The notes under the pieces: model-generated
Database searches by the model: none
What the model was told of the DNA's origin: nothing
Seen by the model: only the letters and a program-made list of their open reading frames with translations
Assembly: GCA_037954235.1 (NCBI GenBank)
Contig: JBBMOA010000007.1
Span: 28,129,457 to 28,193,456, forward strand
Origin: Aulostomus chinensis
Lineage: Eukaryota > Chordata > Actinopteri > Syngnathiformes > Aulostomidae
Reading direction: 5' to 3'
Length of the DNA stretch: 64,000 nt
Program-made: the position numbers and the translations under genes
Shown here: positions 35,941-48,553 of the stretch, piece after piece
Layout: the number at the start of each line of letters is the position of its first letter
Position numbering within the stretch: the first letter of the stretch is position 1

Positions 35941-35989
35941 CAGCTTAACCTCGATACACCACATCACGGTTGTACGCCTCCATGATGTT

Positions 35990-36236
35990 GGTCACAGAGA
36001 CCTTTGACCTACATCCTCTCAGTGCATCCCTAAATCCCAGTGGACGGAGGGTGCACTGGAGAGAAATTCCCCAAAGGCATTCCAGATGTATGCCATTTAT
36101 GTGACATGATAATGACCATGACCTTTGACCTTTAATCACCAAAATCCTTTTTAGTTCATCCTTTAAACCCAGTGGACCTTTGAGCCAAATTTGAAGAAAT
36201 ACCACTGGAGCATTCCAGAGACATTTGGTAAACAAA
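35990..36236 (+). repeat. Dispersed fish repeat, family C, dimeric copy with DR1 motif
   Basis: There are two head-to-tail divergent monomers. Each runs from 'gacctttgacct', through 'cagtggac', 'gaa(a)t-cc' and 'ggcattccag', to a short tail. The second monomer contains 'accaaaatc', 'ttcatcctt' and 'ccaaatttgaagaaat', typical of a common teleost repeat. It also carries a perfect TGACCTTTGACCT at 36119-36131. A related copy lies at 37412-37620. Confidence 0.6.
36119..36131 (+). promoter_or_regulatory. Perfect DR1 nuclear-receptor motif
   Basis: TGACCTTTGACCT is the reverse complement of AGGTCAAAGGTCA, the direct repeat with one-base spacing bound by HNF4 and RXR heterodimers. It lies inside a dispersed repeat. 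Function is untested. Confidence 0.4.
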
Positions 36237-37411
36237 AATAGGGCATACATACCAACAGCCAGCTTGAAAATATGGCGGCTTTATGTTCTCCGGTGCTGAG
36301 GCTTAAAAACAGCATGTTTAGAGTTTATTTCCTTGATGAAGATGAAAAATTAAAAGAACTTATTGAAACTGAGTTTGTGTAAACAAAGTTAGAGCCGCTC
36401 TGACAACAGATTGGACCCGAGGGAACTGAGGATCATATGGGGCATTATTATATATAGCTCATAGCTGACTCAGGGCTTCCTGTCTGAGCAGGAAATGACC
36501 CATGTCCCCAGAAAACCTCCGTAGACATAGTGTTAAAAATGTCCTGGAGTCTCAGGGCGCTTAACTTCTTAACCTCCCCGGTTCTTACCTCACAGCCAGG
36601 AGCTTCCACTTTCCCATCCTTCCTCTCAGACGATTTCCAGCTGCACAAATTAATGAAGGAAGAACATTCAGCAACCGGACCTCTCTTGTTTTTGTGACTG
36701 CAAGCCAGCTGAACTTGGACCACAGGGTGCTGGATATTTGTGCCAATGTATTTGATGGATCAGCCACTTCTGTATGTGAATGTGACTTGGATATGTGTTC
36801 AAAAAGGCCATTTTTTCCTGTTTTGTTTTGCTTTTTTGGGGGGGGGGGATTGTTTTAAGTTTACTTTGTCTCAGTCGAAGACAAATGTGCTTCGATGTCT
36901 CTCCACCAGTTCTGGTTCAGATAACAAATAATTGAAAGCAAACAACTATATGACAAACAGCAGGTCAGGCAGAGTCACTTTGGAAAAGGATTTAACGGAG
37001 GTTCTTATCCAGAAATAACAATGCGTGCAACTGCAAAGTGGTAGCAACAGCTTGAAAGGCTTCCCTGCCATTAACCCAATGAGACGATGGCTCGCTGACG
37101 ACTGTTCAAACAAGTGTTCTAGAAATGCAAAAGAATCTATGAAAACAATCAAAACTACAACTGCCACCTGGTTTGTGAACGCCTGCATTTGTGTTCGTCC
37201 AGACTCTTGCGGCCTACTTGGTCAGAGGTACTGCTGTGCTGAGAGAGAACCGACCATGAGGCAGGGGCTGAAATGGGTCCTCAAAATGGGGTTCCTGAAC
37301 TACAATGTTCATACTTTCTCCAGCAGTTATAGGAACTAGCAAGAAGTTCCTCAGGTCTGAAGTCACCGACTCTGTCTTGTGTGTGTGGTGCGGAGGTTAT
37401 AGGAAATTAAT

Positions 37412-37620
37412 ATTGAAGTTGACCTTTGACCTCAGGGAGAAAAAAGTCGCCACTTGATCATCTCATGTTATTATGTATGCTGTTATGCAAAATGTAAGGA
37501 TTATTTTTGGCAAATTTGAAGGAAGAGACGTCTCTTTTAGAGGAGGTGACAGTGACCATCGACCTTTGACCACCAAAATCTTTCAATGTTCATCCTGGAG
37601 TCCAAATCAAAAACAAACAA
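37412..37620 (+). repeat. Dispersed fish repeat, family C, second copy with DR1 motif
   Basis: Shares TGACCTTTGACCT (37420-37432), 'gacctttgaccaccaaaatc' (37561 onward), 'ttcatcctggagtccaa' and 'caaatttgaag' with the copy at 35990-36236. Divergence and internal order differ, so the copies are old. Confidence 0.6.
37420..37432 (+). promoter_or_regulatory. Perfect DR1 nuclear-receptor motif
   Basis: A second exact TGACCTTTGACCT in the window. A one-sided degenerate version, CGACCTTTGACCA, follows at 37560-37572. All are within family C repeat sequence. Confidence 0.4.
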
Positions 37621-37726
37621 AAAAATTCCCTCACATTTTGTTCATTTTGTCCAAATACACGTCTCTGGCAGGGTAGGAGAGTGGCGGCAATAATGAACAT
37701 AACACAACCAGTTATACATATCGCTT

Positions 37727-37731
<5 letters not shown>

Positions 37732-37789
<58 letters not shown>
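37732..37789. repeat. (AC)n microsatellite
   Basis: About 29 AC units. Confidence 0.97.
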
Positions 37790-37792
<3 letters not shown>

Positions 37793-40047
37793 TGCTGTTC
37801 TTGAGGAAGCACAAGACTATGAGCAAAAAACCCGTGCTTTTCTTGAGGTACGACCACGGCTGCTCCCTCTGGGTCGCTATCTGTCCTCTCCACCTGCCGG
37901 AGCTCCATCCATTACAATCAAGCTTGCGTCCCTCTGTTAAAAGCAGCCCAAACGTCAGTGACTGGCCAGCGCATGGACGTGCCTCTGCCAGCTATACACA
38001 GCCTTGTATGGACTTTTTAGGTTATGTTGCAGACCGCAGCTGGAAGCCCCACTGCCCTTGAGCTTTAGAAATGCATGGGAAAATAGCTGGCATACTCGCA
38101 GATTTTGTCAATAAAGGAGCTCCTGAGAAGGTATTTGATTCAGCAAACAGCAAAACTGCTACAATGCTACCTCCCATGACCGGAGGCTAGCAGAAGGGGA
38201 AATGCAAGTATGAAAGGTGGTGACTGCAGGGCATGAGGGAGCGGCTGATCGTAGAATGACATCCACACAGAGAGACAGGAGCAAAGACAGATGTTGTCAC
38301 ATGAAACACATACCACCTTAAGGTCATTCTTTTGTATCAACAGTCATGTGAAGTTTAAACCAATATTTCTGCAAAACCTTCACGCTCTTGGATATGTCAA
38401 TTAAAAAAAAAAAAGTCACCTTCCAGCTCTCCGCAGTAACATGCCATGTCTAAGAGTTTTGATCTTTTCAGCCTAAATAACAGCAGTAAGCAGTGTGGCC
38501 ACCAGAGCCACAAAGGTCTAATGTGACTCCTTCCATTGTGTAACGGACACAACTCAGTGGAGGAAGCCAAGCATCTGATGTGTGAGTCAGCTGTTATTTT
38601 ATCTCCACAGTCCATCTCACTGGAATGTTTCAGCATGTTTCAGTACTTTAACATTACTTGGGCTTAAAAAGGATAACTTTGGAAGAGTGTGACCATGTCT
38701 TGTCTTGTCTTGTAGTACCCCTTTGTTCCTAAAGAGGCAACAGTGAGTCAGAGTAGCCTGAGGAGCTAGGAGCTCCTCACCTGGATCCACAACATTGATG
38801 TTCACCCCTCTTGTTCTCAGGCTACATCCATGTAGATACAGAGTTTAATCACGCTTTTCCTTTCCTTCTTCAACCATCGCCCAAACAGCCATGTTACTTC
38901 AGGGGCATGCCATCTTTTTAGGGTACATGACATCGTATAAAGATGCACACAACCCCCTCGCCGTCAGAACCATCTCCAAGCTCTGGTTCTGTCTTTTTCC
39001 ATGTAGATTTGGCTGTGATTTTTTTTTTTTTTTTTTGCCAAAACAAATCCAAATTGTGAAATCACGACATCATGATCCCGATAACCACTAAACCACGAAA
39101 CACGCATGATTGCTTTGTCACATCTGTCCTCAAGCTGTCAAGCAAACAACTTTTAAAATGCTTCTTTTTTTTTCAGTGGAGTCCAGGACAGGAACAGGGT
39201 CCAGGCCGGGTGACACCACTTGATTTGTAGCTGTGCATTTCGTCCATGCTGTAGCCTGATCATGTGACCAGTGACCTGCGTTTATAACTGTGCAGTGGTC
39301 TGGCTTATCTACTGCCGTGTCGAGTGCCTTTATGTTCTTTCTCGAGTGTCAGCAAACTGGGAATGGTGAGTTTGATCGAACAGAATTTGAACCAAAGTTT
39401 TTATTATTAAAAGTGTTTATACTGAAATGCAACCTCAGAAAACCTGAGCAGAGGAGGAGATGATGTAGAAATGAAGGCGTGGAATACTTGGGGGGGGGGG
39501 GGGGACGCACTTTAGGAGGTCAACCCGACGCAACTGTTGTGGTCAGCGTCTTTGTTTGATAGAAATTTCATTGGAAATGAGGACGGTGTAAAAATCAACA
39601 CTCCCTCTGACACTGCAAATCATACTGCAGCGGCAAAGTTTGTCGAAATAATCACCGTTGCAATTTTTTTTCTCCAAATCGTTTCACCTCAGTTCATGGC
39701 GTCGGTATGACCCACTGACCTATTTATTAATCTGGTTTCGCTCGCAAAATTAGTTTATCATTCCTCTGTTGCCAGAGGCTTCATGTCTTCAGCAACACAC
39801 ATGAACCTCTTCACTTCTTCTCAGGTTTCAAGCAGCTTGGCCCATCTAAAGAATGCTCTTTTATGTTGCTTTCTCGTCCTCCTCTGCCTAGCAACATCTC
39901 TCTCTCTCTCTCTGGAACTAAGGGTTAGCTTGCGTTCTGTCCTGAACTTTCTTCACGTTACTTACACCAGAGAGTCCCCAGCACTGTCACTGTCTTTGAG
40001 CGACCCAAGTCGTGTAATATGACTGATGTTGAGTCCAACTGTGCTGC

Positions 40048-40092
40048 GGAGGAGGAGGAGGAGGTGGAGGAGGAGGAGCAGAGGAGGCGGGG
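40048..40092 (+). repeat. (GGA)n purine tract
   Basis: An almost pure GGA/GGT/GCA purine-rich run, prone to triplex or G-rich secondary structure. Confidence 0.8.
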
Positions 40093-40994
40093 CTCAAGTT
40101 ATGATTGGATTTAAAACAAAAAAACGAAACAAACACTGCTTTTAATTTTATTTGGTAAAAAAAAAAAAAAAAAAAAAGTCACTTACATTGTTTGTGTAAA
40201 AAATAGAAGAGAAATTCTTTTAGGAATGTTTTTACTTAACATTTTCTCATCACTTTTCGTTCATTTCTAACGACGTCACTTTTTTAATAAGCTACTTCCA
40301 ACACAATATTACATGATATTTCTGTAAAGAGACCTGTCTCAATGTGACACGCTGCTGCCGTGGGCTCTGTCACAATTCTAAGGGCAACAGCATGAGAGTT
40401 ATAAGACTTTGATCTGAGGAGAATGGTATGTGGGTGTGTTTTTCAGGGTCATTACAGGAAAAGAGTGAAAGGGCGTCATGAGGGCAAGGTTGGGAATCCT
40501 CGGCTACCCACTGTGTTGGTGCATACATTAACAACAACAACAGCAAGCGCATTATCCCTTCTCTTGAATGCGTGACAAAGCTCTTTATCGTCATAAAGTG
40601 TCTTTTTTGTGTCCCCTCCTACTCAGCCTGTGAGTGTGTGTGGGAATCAGCACAGGACCCTAGTCACAGGTCAGGGACTCTAAGGTTACTAATAGCCCAC
40701 ACCAATAGACTTGTGATCCACGTCTTGCCCATTATGGCGCTCTTCCCTGTGGCCAGAGGAGAATGCCTTCCCCCCCAGGTGGGGAGCGCAGGCCCGGCCT
40801 GCCCCGTCCCGGGAGGACGTAACAGGAGGCTTATCGGAGCGCCGGGCTGTGCTGTAATACTCCTGTGAAAGGTCTTTCAGGCCGCCTCCCAATATTGATT
40901 TTTCTGGGCAGGAGGGAAATCGAGAAGGCCCCCCTCAGAATCTCTGGAGCTGGAGAGGAGGAGGAGACAGGTAGAGATAGAAAATTCAGAGCGG

Positions 40995-41010
40995 GGGGGG
41001 GGGGGGGGGA
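40995..41010 (+). repeat. Poly-G tract
   Basis: About 16 consecutive G. Confidence 0.9.
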
Positions 41011-41692
41011 CAGGGGACATCAGGAGACGTGGAGACGAGCTACCTGTAGCTGCTCACAGAGCCGTTGGCCCTCCAGGGTTAAACTGTCATACGCTGATTC
41101 AAACGAAGCCCTCGTGTGGCCCAGTGACCAGGCTGTTTCCTGCAAACACAGTGTGAAGGTTGCAGATGAAAACAGGCGATCGTGTGATTTCAAACCCTGT
41201 GCGAGCCGTTCATAAAAAACAGTCAGTTAGGTTGGTGCTGGCTGGTTCTCTTCTCTTTGGTTCCTCCAGCACACAGTCAAGTCACCTCCGCTTTACACCT
41301 GAGGCCAACCTGACAGTTCACTGACTGAGCAGAAACGGTTTGCAATCAAAAATCAAATTATAGAGCGAAACGAGCAAACTTAATAGGGTCTTCGCCCCGG
41401 AGAGCCTCCGGGCTCAGGCCCTAACGAGAGTCACTGCAGTGCTGCAGGTTGAAGACGGACAGAAACGCGTCCTACATCATTCCGAGTCCGACCCTTGATA
41501 GCAGCAAACATTTGGGATTCACGAAGACGACTCCTGAGGCGAAGCCTGGTTTCGCAAAGATAAGGTTTGGATTTGCTTTAAAGAAGTTTAGAACTTCTTA
41601 TTTGCAATAGAACATTCGCTTGCAGTAATTTCAATAGTTTTGATCTTAATTTATTTAATTGAAAATCTACTTCATGTGATCGCACCTTAGAG

Positions 41693-41805
41693 ATCCATCC
41701 ATCCATTTTCTGTACCGCTTATGTCGTGGGTGGGTGGAGCCTATCCCAGCTGACATTGGGTGAGAGGTGGGGTTCACCCTGGACGGGACACCAGTCTGTT
41801 GCGGT
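41693..41805 (+). mobile_element. Teleost interspersed repeat with (ATCC)n end
   Basis: It begins with ATCCATCCATCC and CATTTTCTGTACCGCTTAT, then 'ggagcctatcccagctgaca', 'gggtgagaggtggggttcac' and 'cctggacgggacaccagtct'. This is one of the most common interspersed sequences in teleost genomes and is usually found at the tail of LINE-type elements. It joins family A repeat sequence at about 41806. Confidence 0.7.
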
Positions 41806-41945
41806 GCCATCAGGAGCCATTAAGGGTTCAGAATCTTGCTCAAGGATACTTGGACATGGTCACCCGGGGAAGTGAGGATCAAACCAGCAACCCTTTGGTT
41901 ACTAGACAGCCATGCTACCTCTGGGCAATGCTGCCCCTACACCGT
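41806..41945 (+). repeat. Dispersed fish repeat, family A, copy 2
   Basis: Shares 'ccatcaggagccattaaggg', 'ttcagaatcttgctcaagga', 'tggtcacccggggaagtgag' and 'gctacctctgggcaatgctg' with the copy at 48289-48553. The 5' part of the family is missing and is replaced by the ATCC-type repeat. Confidence 0.65.
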
Positions 41946-44900
41946 AAAGAAGGGAAAATGATAATATAATAATATAATAATGACACTTCTGTGTTTACCC
42001 TGCAACGACGTGTGTAAAGGGCTAGAGATGCTGGGACATCAGCATCATTCTATATCATGTTTGTATATAGGATCAGTCTCCATAACGATCTGTACTAAAC
42101 ACATCCTTACATTCACGCTGTATGTGACGGTGTATGTCAATCTCTCTTCCACACAACAGATGCTTCAGTGAGCGTTCACTCGCTCTCCTCCTGGTTCTCT
42201 TCCATTATTACTTCCACATTGTTCTATTCACTGGGGCTTCATCAACAGTAAACCAGTAGGCAATTGCATATCACTGGAACATATTAGCGGTGTCATCAAA
42301 ATGTGTCAGCATGCGTCAACGTCTCAGGAACAATGGGTCCGTAAGCAAACAAGTCTAATAATACATCTGCCGGACACATGCGGATTACATCACAAATGCA
42401 TGGTGGAGGCGTATATGTTTGCTGGGTTACAGGCGTGGGATGTACTGGGATCAGCAGACAGCTGCTAACACAGTCATACACATTCCAATCAGTGACATAA
42501 TTGTGTGTACATTTACGCGTCCGGCAAACTTACAGGATGATGCGATTATCGGTTTTGAATGTCACACAAAGCTCATCAAAGATTATGAAATGTAACTTGA
42601 ATCAAGTCGTTTACGGTGGCGCCACACAGGCATCGCAATACTCAGTAAGTTTTGGAGGAGACGGCGTGGCTTATACCATGGATGCTTCATCTCTGTCCCT
42701 CTCTTCTGTATCTCTGTCTTCCTCCATTGTCTCTGTCCTGCTCTCTTCCCCCCGCCCCCCCCCCAAACCGGTCAAAGCAGTTGTCCGTCCCCACTGATCC
42801 TGGATCTGCTCCACCTTCCTGCCTGTTTTCGAAGGTTTTCGTCATCGCTGTTGCAGTAAGTGCCTGCTGATGGAGAATTGTTGGGTGTAGATTCATTGAA
42901 GGGGTTTGGCGCTACACCTGCTGTACTTGGAAAGAGTCATGAGAGGACGCTTGTCGGGATTTGGTGCCGTACAAATAAAACTGACTTGACTTGCTTTAGG
43001 ACAGGTTTTGTTGTTTTTGATAGGCAGTGGCTACCATTAGCTTCAAGCTAAAATGTACATTGTGTTGAAAGAATAGGAGTGTCATGTTTCATGCATCCTT
43101 TGAGCAGCCGGTGTCACAACTTGAAGAAGCATTTTGATAAAAGGACAACAATATGAAAATAAAACTAAATGAAACAAAGGTATGGAGGAAATCTCAGGAT
43201 CAGGACTGCCAGAAAACTGTCTGATGAAGTGAATTTTTACTTTCAGTCAAAGGTGAAGTGTCTTTACAAGTGTGTATTTGCCAGGCGTGTCAAGGGATTA
43301 AAGGTGTTAAGCTGTGAGTCATAAAGTACACAGATGCACTTAAGTACTGTGGTATTACTCATATCAGGGTTGACCGTGAGTGTCAGTGATTGAACAAAAT
43401 CGTGCCTGCTTTCATTGAGCATTAAAAATTTAATCTGATGATCCTTTTTTTTCTTCCCTTCCCATTTAATCATTCGATCGTATGTTTCCTTGTCTTGTTT
43501 GGATGTACATCTTTGTCACAGCGGTGGTTATGGTCATCATTATCCAATCATGTTTCATCATCATTATTGGATCATTCAATTATTTACTGTCTTAACCCCT
43601 TTATTAGTTGTAGTGCCGTGAAGAGCTGTGAGGTTAAGTTGCTGCGTCTGCTGTCAGGCTGGACAGGAAGCAGGAATCTCCCGTCACACGTGGGTTTCCT
43701 CACAGACTCTTTGGCTGTATCATAAAGACTGTCCCAGTCCCGTTCACCCACATGGGAGCCACGTTAGCTCACTGGCTACTCAGGATGGCTGGGACCTGAA
43801 TCTTTATTCAGTCTCTCCGTCCTCTGCTCAACCTGGGAATTTTCCTTTTTGGGGAGGCGCTGTGGAGAAGTGGCTGTTTTCCACTTGCACTCAGAAGTTT
43901 GCTTGCAGCTCAACTCCTACGAGACAGTTTAATCAGTGTAGAAAACTGCTCTCTGGCCTCTGTTCCCCACTGATTAAAGCTATCCTTCTTAGAAACCAGT
44001 AGTGGATGCAAGTGATAGGTGGCTTATTTAAAAAAAACACACACACACACAAAAACAAAACACCAAAAAAAAAAAAAAGAAAAACTAGTTATGTTCATCC
44101 AAAAAAGTCCTGGTCCACATTAGCTGGGTATCTGTATCAATCCAGAGGAGACGTCACAGCTGAAGGTTCTCTCGGGCTTCAGGTGTCCCTAGATGGTTTT
44201 TGAGAGGGAGACGGGGGGACAGCCATGGGCTCGATAGGACCAAGTCTCACCCGGTAGCTGAGTGCCTGGGGGTCCTAGAAAAGTCGACGAAGGCCAGTGG
44301 AAGGAATCACTTAACTCTGCCCCCCCTCCTGCATCTTCAGTGCTCATACTTGCTGAGGTCGAGGCCAGTGAGTGAGAACAGCCATGCAGGGGCCCACGGC
44401 GATAACCAGGCAGGACAGAAACCACAGCCATACAATAAGCAGACAGCCAGATATCAATGTAAATTCACTTTATCAAAGACATTTGGTCCACAGATGACTA
44501 AGAGAACTGGGAATGGACTCCAGCTGTGGCACTGTCTTTAAATGAGCAGTAAATTACAACTGCGCAGTGCATAAATGAATCACTCAAAGAGACAGTTGGA
44601 GGCGGTTTTTAATTCTTTCCTCTCCCTCAAACCGCAGGACATGCGCAGCTCGCTCACATCTGTCGTACGGCCTGGACCGCGCATCTTTATCAGAGAGAGG
44701 CGTGTCTTTCGCTTGCGGGGCAGCACACGAGACTCTAAAGAAGCAAGGCTTTTTAAAGAAAGCAGCTGCGTGCTTTATGAAGGGGGAAAATAGCTGCTTA
44801 ATTAGCCTGAAAATCCATTAATCGGGCAACGAAGTCACTAAACTGGCAACGGTGGCCCTCTCAGTCAGTCAGGGTGGAATAAAAAACTGCTGCTGGGTAA

Positions 44901-47900
44901 AACAACCTGCTTAAAGCGGTACTTCATCCAAAGAGTGTACTTTTCCTTTAAAGTACTAACAAACAGGTGCCTTCAGATGTTTCGCTGCTGCTGCATCACC
45001 TACTTGTGAATACTTGGAAGGAAAATATTGGGGAGAAGTATCACGTTAAAGGCAGTTGAACTGCTATGCAGTAATCCTCCAACTGTTCCTGCCGGTTGGC
45101 ATTTGAAGACGGTTGGTCACACCTGGCCAGCCAGCAGTCATCAGTGCGTCAGACTGACCTTAGAAGTCGTCCTGACATTGAATTGTGATCACCTGACTTC
45201 ATCGCCATCATTCAGCCAGCAGTGCCAGCACAGACGTCACCAGACGACAAACAAACCAGGATCAGTTTTCTGAGCTTGTAAATGTGACGGCAGTGAATGA
45301 AGTGCTGAGACAGAGAGTGGGCGATCGAACAAAATACAGTAGCAGACAGTGATAAAAGGGAGATGGGTCACCTGTGTGGGAGGAGGGGGGGTGTGTGTGA
45401 GGATGAATCAGGCAGACAAGGAGGCCTTGAGAGCTCTTGTTCACTGTCACCTCGGCGGCCAGTGAGAGTGCGCGACAAGCCCAGCCCCCGTCATCTGATC
45501 TAAGGTCAGCCCTCCACAGTGTGACTCAGTGGCTCCTCAGTGCTGCTTTCAGGCCTGTTTAGCTCGACTTGGCGATGAATCACTTAACTCGAGCCTTTTA
45601 TTTCTGGAGAGGATCCCGTTTCTATGCAGCCACGTTTCCGCTCCGAAGGGAACATTGAGCAGCAGCTCGCCCCCACAAGAGAGCTGCTGTCAGTTTGATC
45701 AGACCATCTGGTGAGCCGTTATTATAATCAGTGTCAAATAAATGCACTACATAGGAGCTCCCATGCTGTTGTGCAATATGCTTTGCACTCAATCTTCTGT
45801 GTATACAGTATATGTAATGTTTATATTTTCACTGTACTTACATATAGGATATTTTGAGGTTGTGTCATGGCCGAGGCAAAAGTTGCCTTTAAATGACCAT
45901 AAAATACCAAGTAAGATCTAGAAATACAGCAAAGCAGGAAGAGCGAATCGGTCACGTCACAAAAACACCTCCAGCAAGTATACCTTTTGTTTTTGCACAT
46001 TATTCTGCTCCCACAAAAAGCAAAACGGTAGAATGCACAGATCAAATCACTGCCCGCTAATGAAGTATTTCATTACAAAAGGTTGGCAGCAACGGTGCAT
46101 TTCCACAGAATCCTTCAATCTTGCAAAGGCAGGGTTACTTTACCCATTTTCTTCACTCCAAACTAGTTGATTTGAACACGTCTTACATGTCTGACCATAA
46201 AACTGCCACACAACTACCGAAGGATTGACCAAAGGCTTGTGTCTCCTTCTCCGAGTGATTAAATGGGAATTGAAGGACCAAATGTCCCTCTGCAGCCATT
46301 TCACTTCATTTGCAAATGCGTCAGAGGAGTTGCATGGGTGTTGCCATATTATCTCAACTTGAATAATGAAGCGCTTCCCTTTTCAGCCCCCCTTTTGACT
46401 GCTTTCAAAGGGGAAACATGATAATACTGAAAGATATCTGACAAAAAATGCAAACAAAAGCTACCTCCCTCTTGTAGCATTATGACATGAAAGACACCTG
46501 TTCTTTCTCAGATGTAGCACAAAACATATGTAATGAACACCAGAGATAAGTGCATCACTGGCAGAGCGACTTGAGCATCCAGAATGTAAAATACAGTGAT
46601 ACCAGTTTTCTACGGTGCCGACGAACTCGATAAGAATGAAGTCTGAAGTTCCGCTCAAAGAAATCTTGTAGTTCACACGTGGAAGTGTTTCCTGACACAC
46701 AATATAGGAGTAAAGTATCTAAAGAATTCTAAAGACCCAAGTACCTTTTATCACACCAATGAAAAAAAAAAAAAAGAAAAAAATTCAATTTAAAAAATTG
46801 TTAAGACATTCTACAGGGATTCTGTGGGCCAGCCTGGAAGTAAGCGTCATCTCCACCTAAAGCCACAGGTTGGGGTTTTTTTTTGTTTTTTTTTAACAGG
46901 TTCTCAAATTTGGTTTCACAAGATAACTTCTAAAAATGATAACCCCTTTTACGATTTTTTTTTTTAAAGGCCTAAATTTTATTGTTTGGACATGCAAAGC
47001 AAAAATAATATCGTAAAGGCTGCAGACACACAACTTCAGCGTCACCACAACTCAGCTCCAACGTTCATTTGTTTCCAGCAGGAGGACGAAATGGAAGCTC
47101 AGTGTGTTTTTGGTTCTTCAACTTGTTTGCCCTTGACGCCAAACTGTATTCTCCCAAAAATGCAGTTGTTATGAGCCCGATGGCTTGAATATTTGTGTTG
47201 AGGAAAGTGGGTTCCATGACAGCTCCAGATTACCAGCAAAGGACTCTACGGAGCATTTTATCGAATTCCACATCCTTCCTTTGAAAAAACGTCTCACACA
47301 AAATTGTTTTGACAGAACTTCAACCGCAAAATAACAAAAGAGCAAAAAAAGACACATTGAAATGAATCCGAAGGCTAAAATTCCTCCTGGGTTATTCCAG
47401 GTTCATTCTGTTGCTACAGTTGTGTTTTAAAGATTTTCCAATCACAGACGAGCTTGAGGAATTCATGTGAGACTGAAATTTATGCTCCCTAATAAAGATC
47501 TATGCATGCTTGTCTAATCTCAGCCAAAAAGCACATGATGATCCCTTGAAGCTTTAGTACACTGGATCCATCGGCCAAAAGCAATGCATAAGGAAGCTTA
47601 ATCACCGCATTTTACAGCCAGAAGTGAGATGAAGGTTCCTGCTGAACGTGGTGGAAACGATGCTAAAACGCAACCTGAGCAACTTGAAACACACAAACAC
47701 CAGCGACTGTGATTTTACAGTCTCTTCTGTTGGTCTGTTGTGTTTTCTCAGCACTGCTTTTGCTGTAACCTGTAACAACAGAATGAGGTGGTGCTTGGGG
47801 AAAGCGAGTTGTCTCACTTCACCCCTTACATGCAGACATGTGTGCTATGTTCAGACACATCTGATAAGCTGCAGGCTGGACCAAGTGGAAGAAAATCCCC

Positions 47901-48288
47901 TCATGTCAACTAAACTCCGTGTGACGGCGGGGGACAGGACATAACATATGAGGGGGAAGAGGGGATGAATGCCCCGGCCGAAAAGAGGGTTTCTTTTGTA
48001 ATCTTGGTCATTCATTAGCAATTGATTCCCCTCCAGTCAAAAATGTGCTCTTCCGCTGGCTGCTCCGGTTGACTGTTTGATTTTCACGGTAGAAATGATC
48101 CCGTTTTGGTATTCAGCATCACCCTGGGCAATCAATGACAAGTAGCCAGCCTTCATTACGGATGCGAACACACTCAAGTCGTGATGGGAGCCAGTCACTA
48201 TGACCCCACTCAGAGGGGGTTTGGTCACGTGGGCACATCGCCTTTGACGGTGTGAAAGCAAATGCATCATGAGCCAGAGTGAGTGGGG
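41946..48288. other. Intergenic sequence
   Basis: No gene recognised. It contains A-rich tracts near 44035-44085 and 46760-46800, T runs near 46873-46894 and the short repeat at 42896-42998. The block at 44190-44440 is GC-richer than its surroundings, with an 80-codon minus-strand frame, but matches nothing I know. Confidence 0.5.
42896..42998 (+). repeat. Short dispersed repeat ending 'aaataaaactgacttgactt'
   Basis: The stretch from 'ttgaaggggtttggcgctac' to 'ttggtgccgtacaaataaaa' and 'ctgacttgacttg' resembles the 3' end of common fish retroposons, with a short tandem ACTTG tail. Only one copy is seen here, so the call is from memory. Confidence 0.4.
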
Positions 48289-48350
48289 AATGGGCTCATT
48301 TTTATACAGAGGCACTCAGAAGTGCTTTGCACTATCATCTCATTCACAGG

Positions 48351-48396
<46 letters not shown>

Positions 48397-48553
48397 GTGG
48401 AAGCTGCCATGCAAGGTGCCACCCTACCCGTCAGCAGCAATTAGGGGTTCAGTAACCCAAGGACACTTCCACATGGTCACCGGGGGAAGTGAGGATGGAA
48501 CCAGACACCCTTCGTTTGCTGGACAGCCACTCTACCTCCGAGCCACACCACCC
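48289..48553 (+). repeat. Dispersed fish repeat, family A, copy 3, with internal (CA)n
   Basis: The most complete copy. It begins with AATGGGCTCATTTTTATACAG and 'cactcagaagtgctttgcac', then 'tctcattcacaggttcacac' expanded into a CA microsatellite (48353-48394). It continues with 'gctgccatgcaaggtgccac', 'agcaattaggggttcag', 'ccacatggtcac' and 'ctctacctccgagccac'. Confidence 0.68.
48353..48394. repeat. (CA)n microsatellite inside family A repeat
   Basis: About 21 CA units, apparently expanded from the CACACA stretch of the repeat. Confidence 0.95.

Larger units (their letters stand above)
37790..41692. other. Intergenic sequence
   Basis: No gene recognised. It contains poly-G tracts at 39489-39505 and 40995-41010, a T run near 39018-39035, a (CT)n stretch near 39897-39912, a GGA-rich purine tract at 40048-40092 and an A run at 40157-40177. 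Confidence 0.5.

Noticed and set aside
37590..38061. Cys/Val- and Thr/His-rich frames over the AC repeat
   Set aside because: Generated by the dinucleotide repeat.
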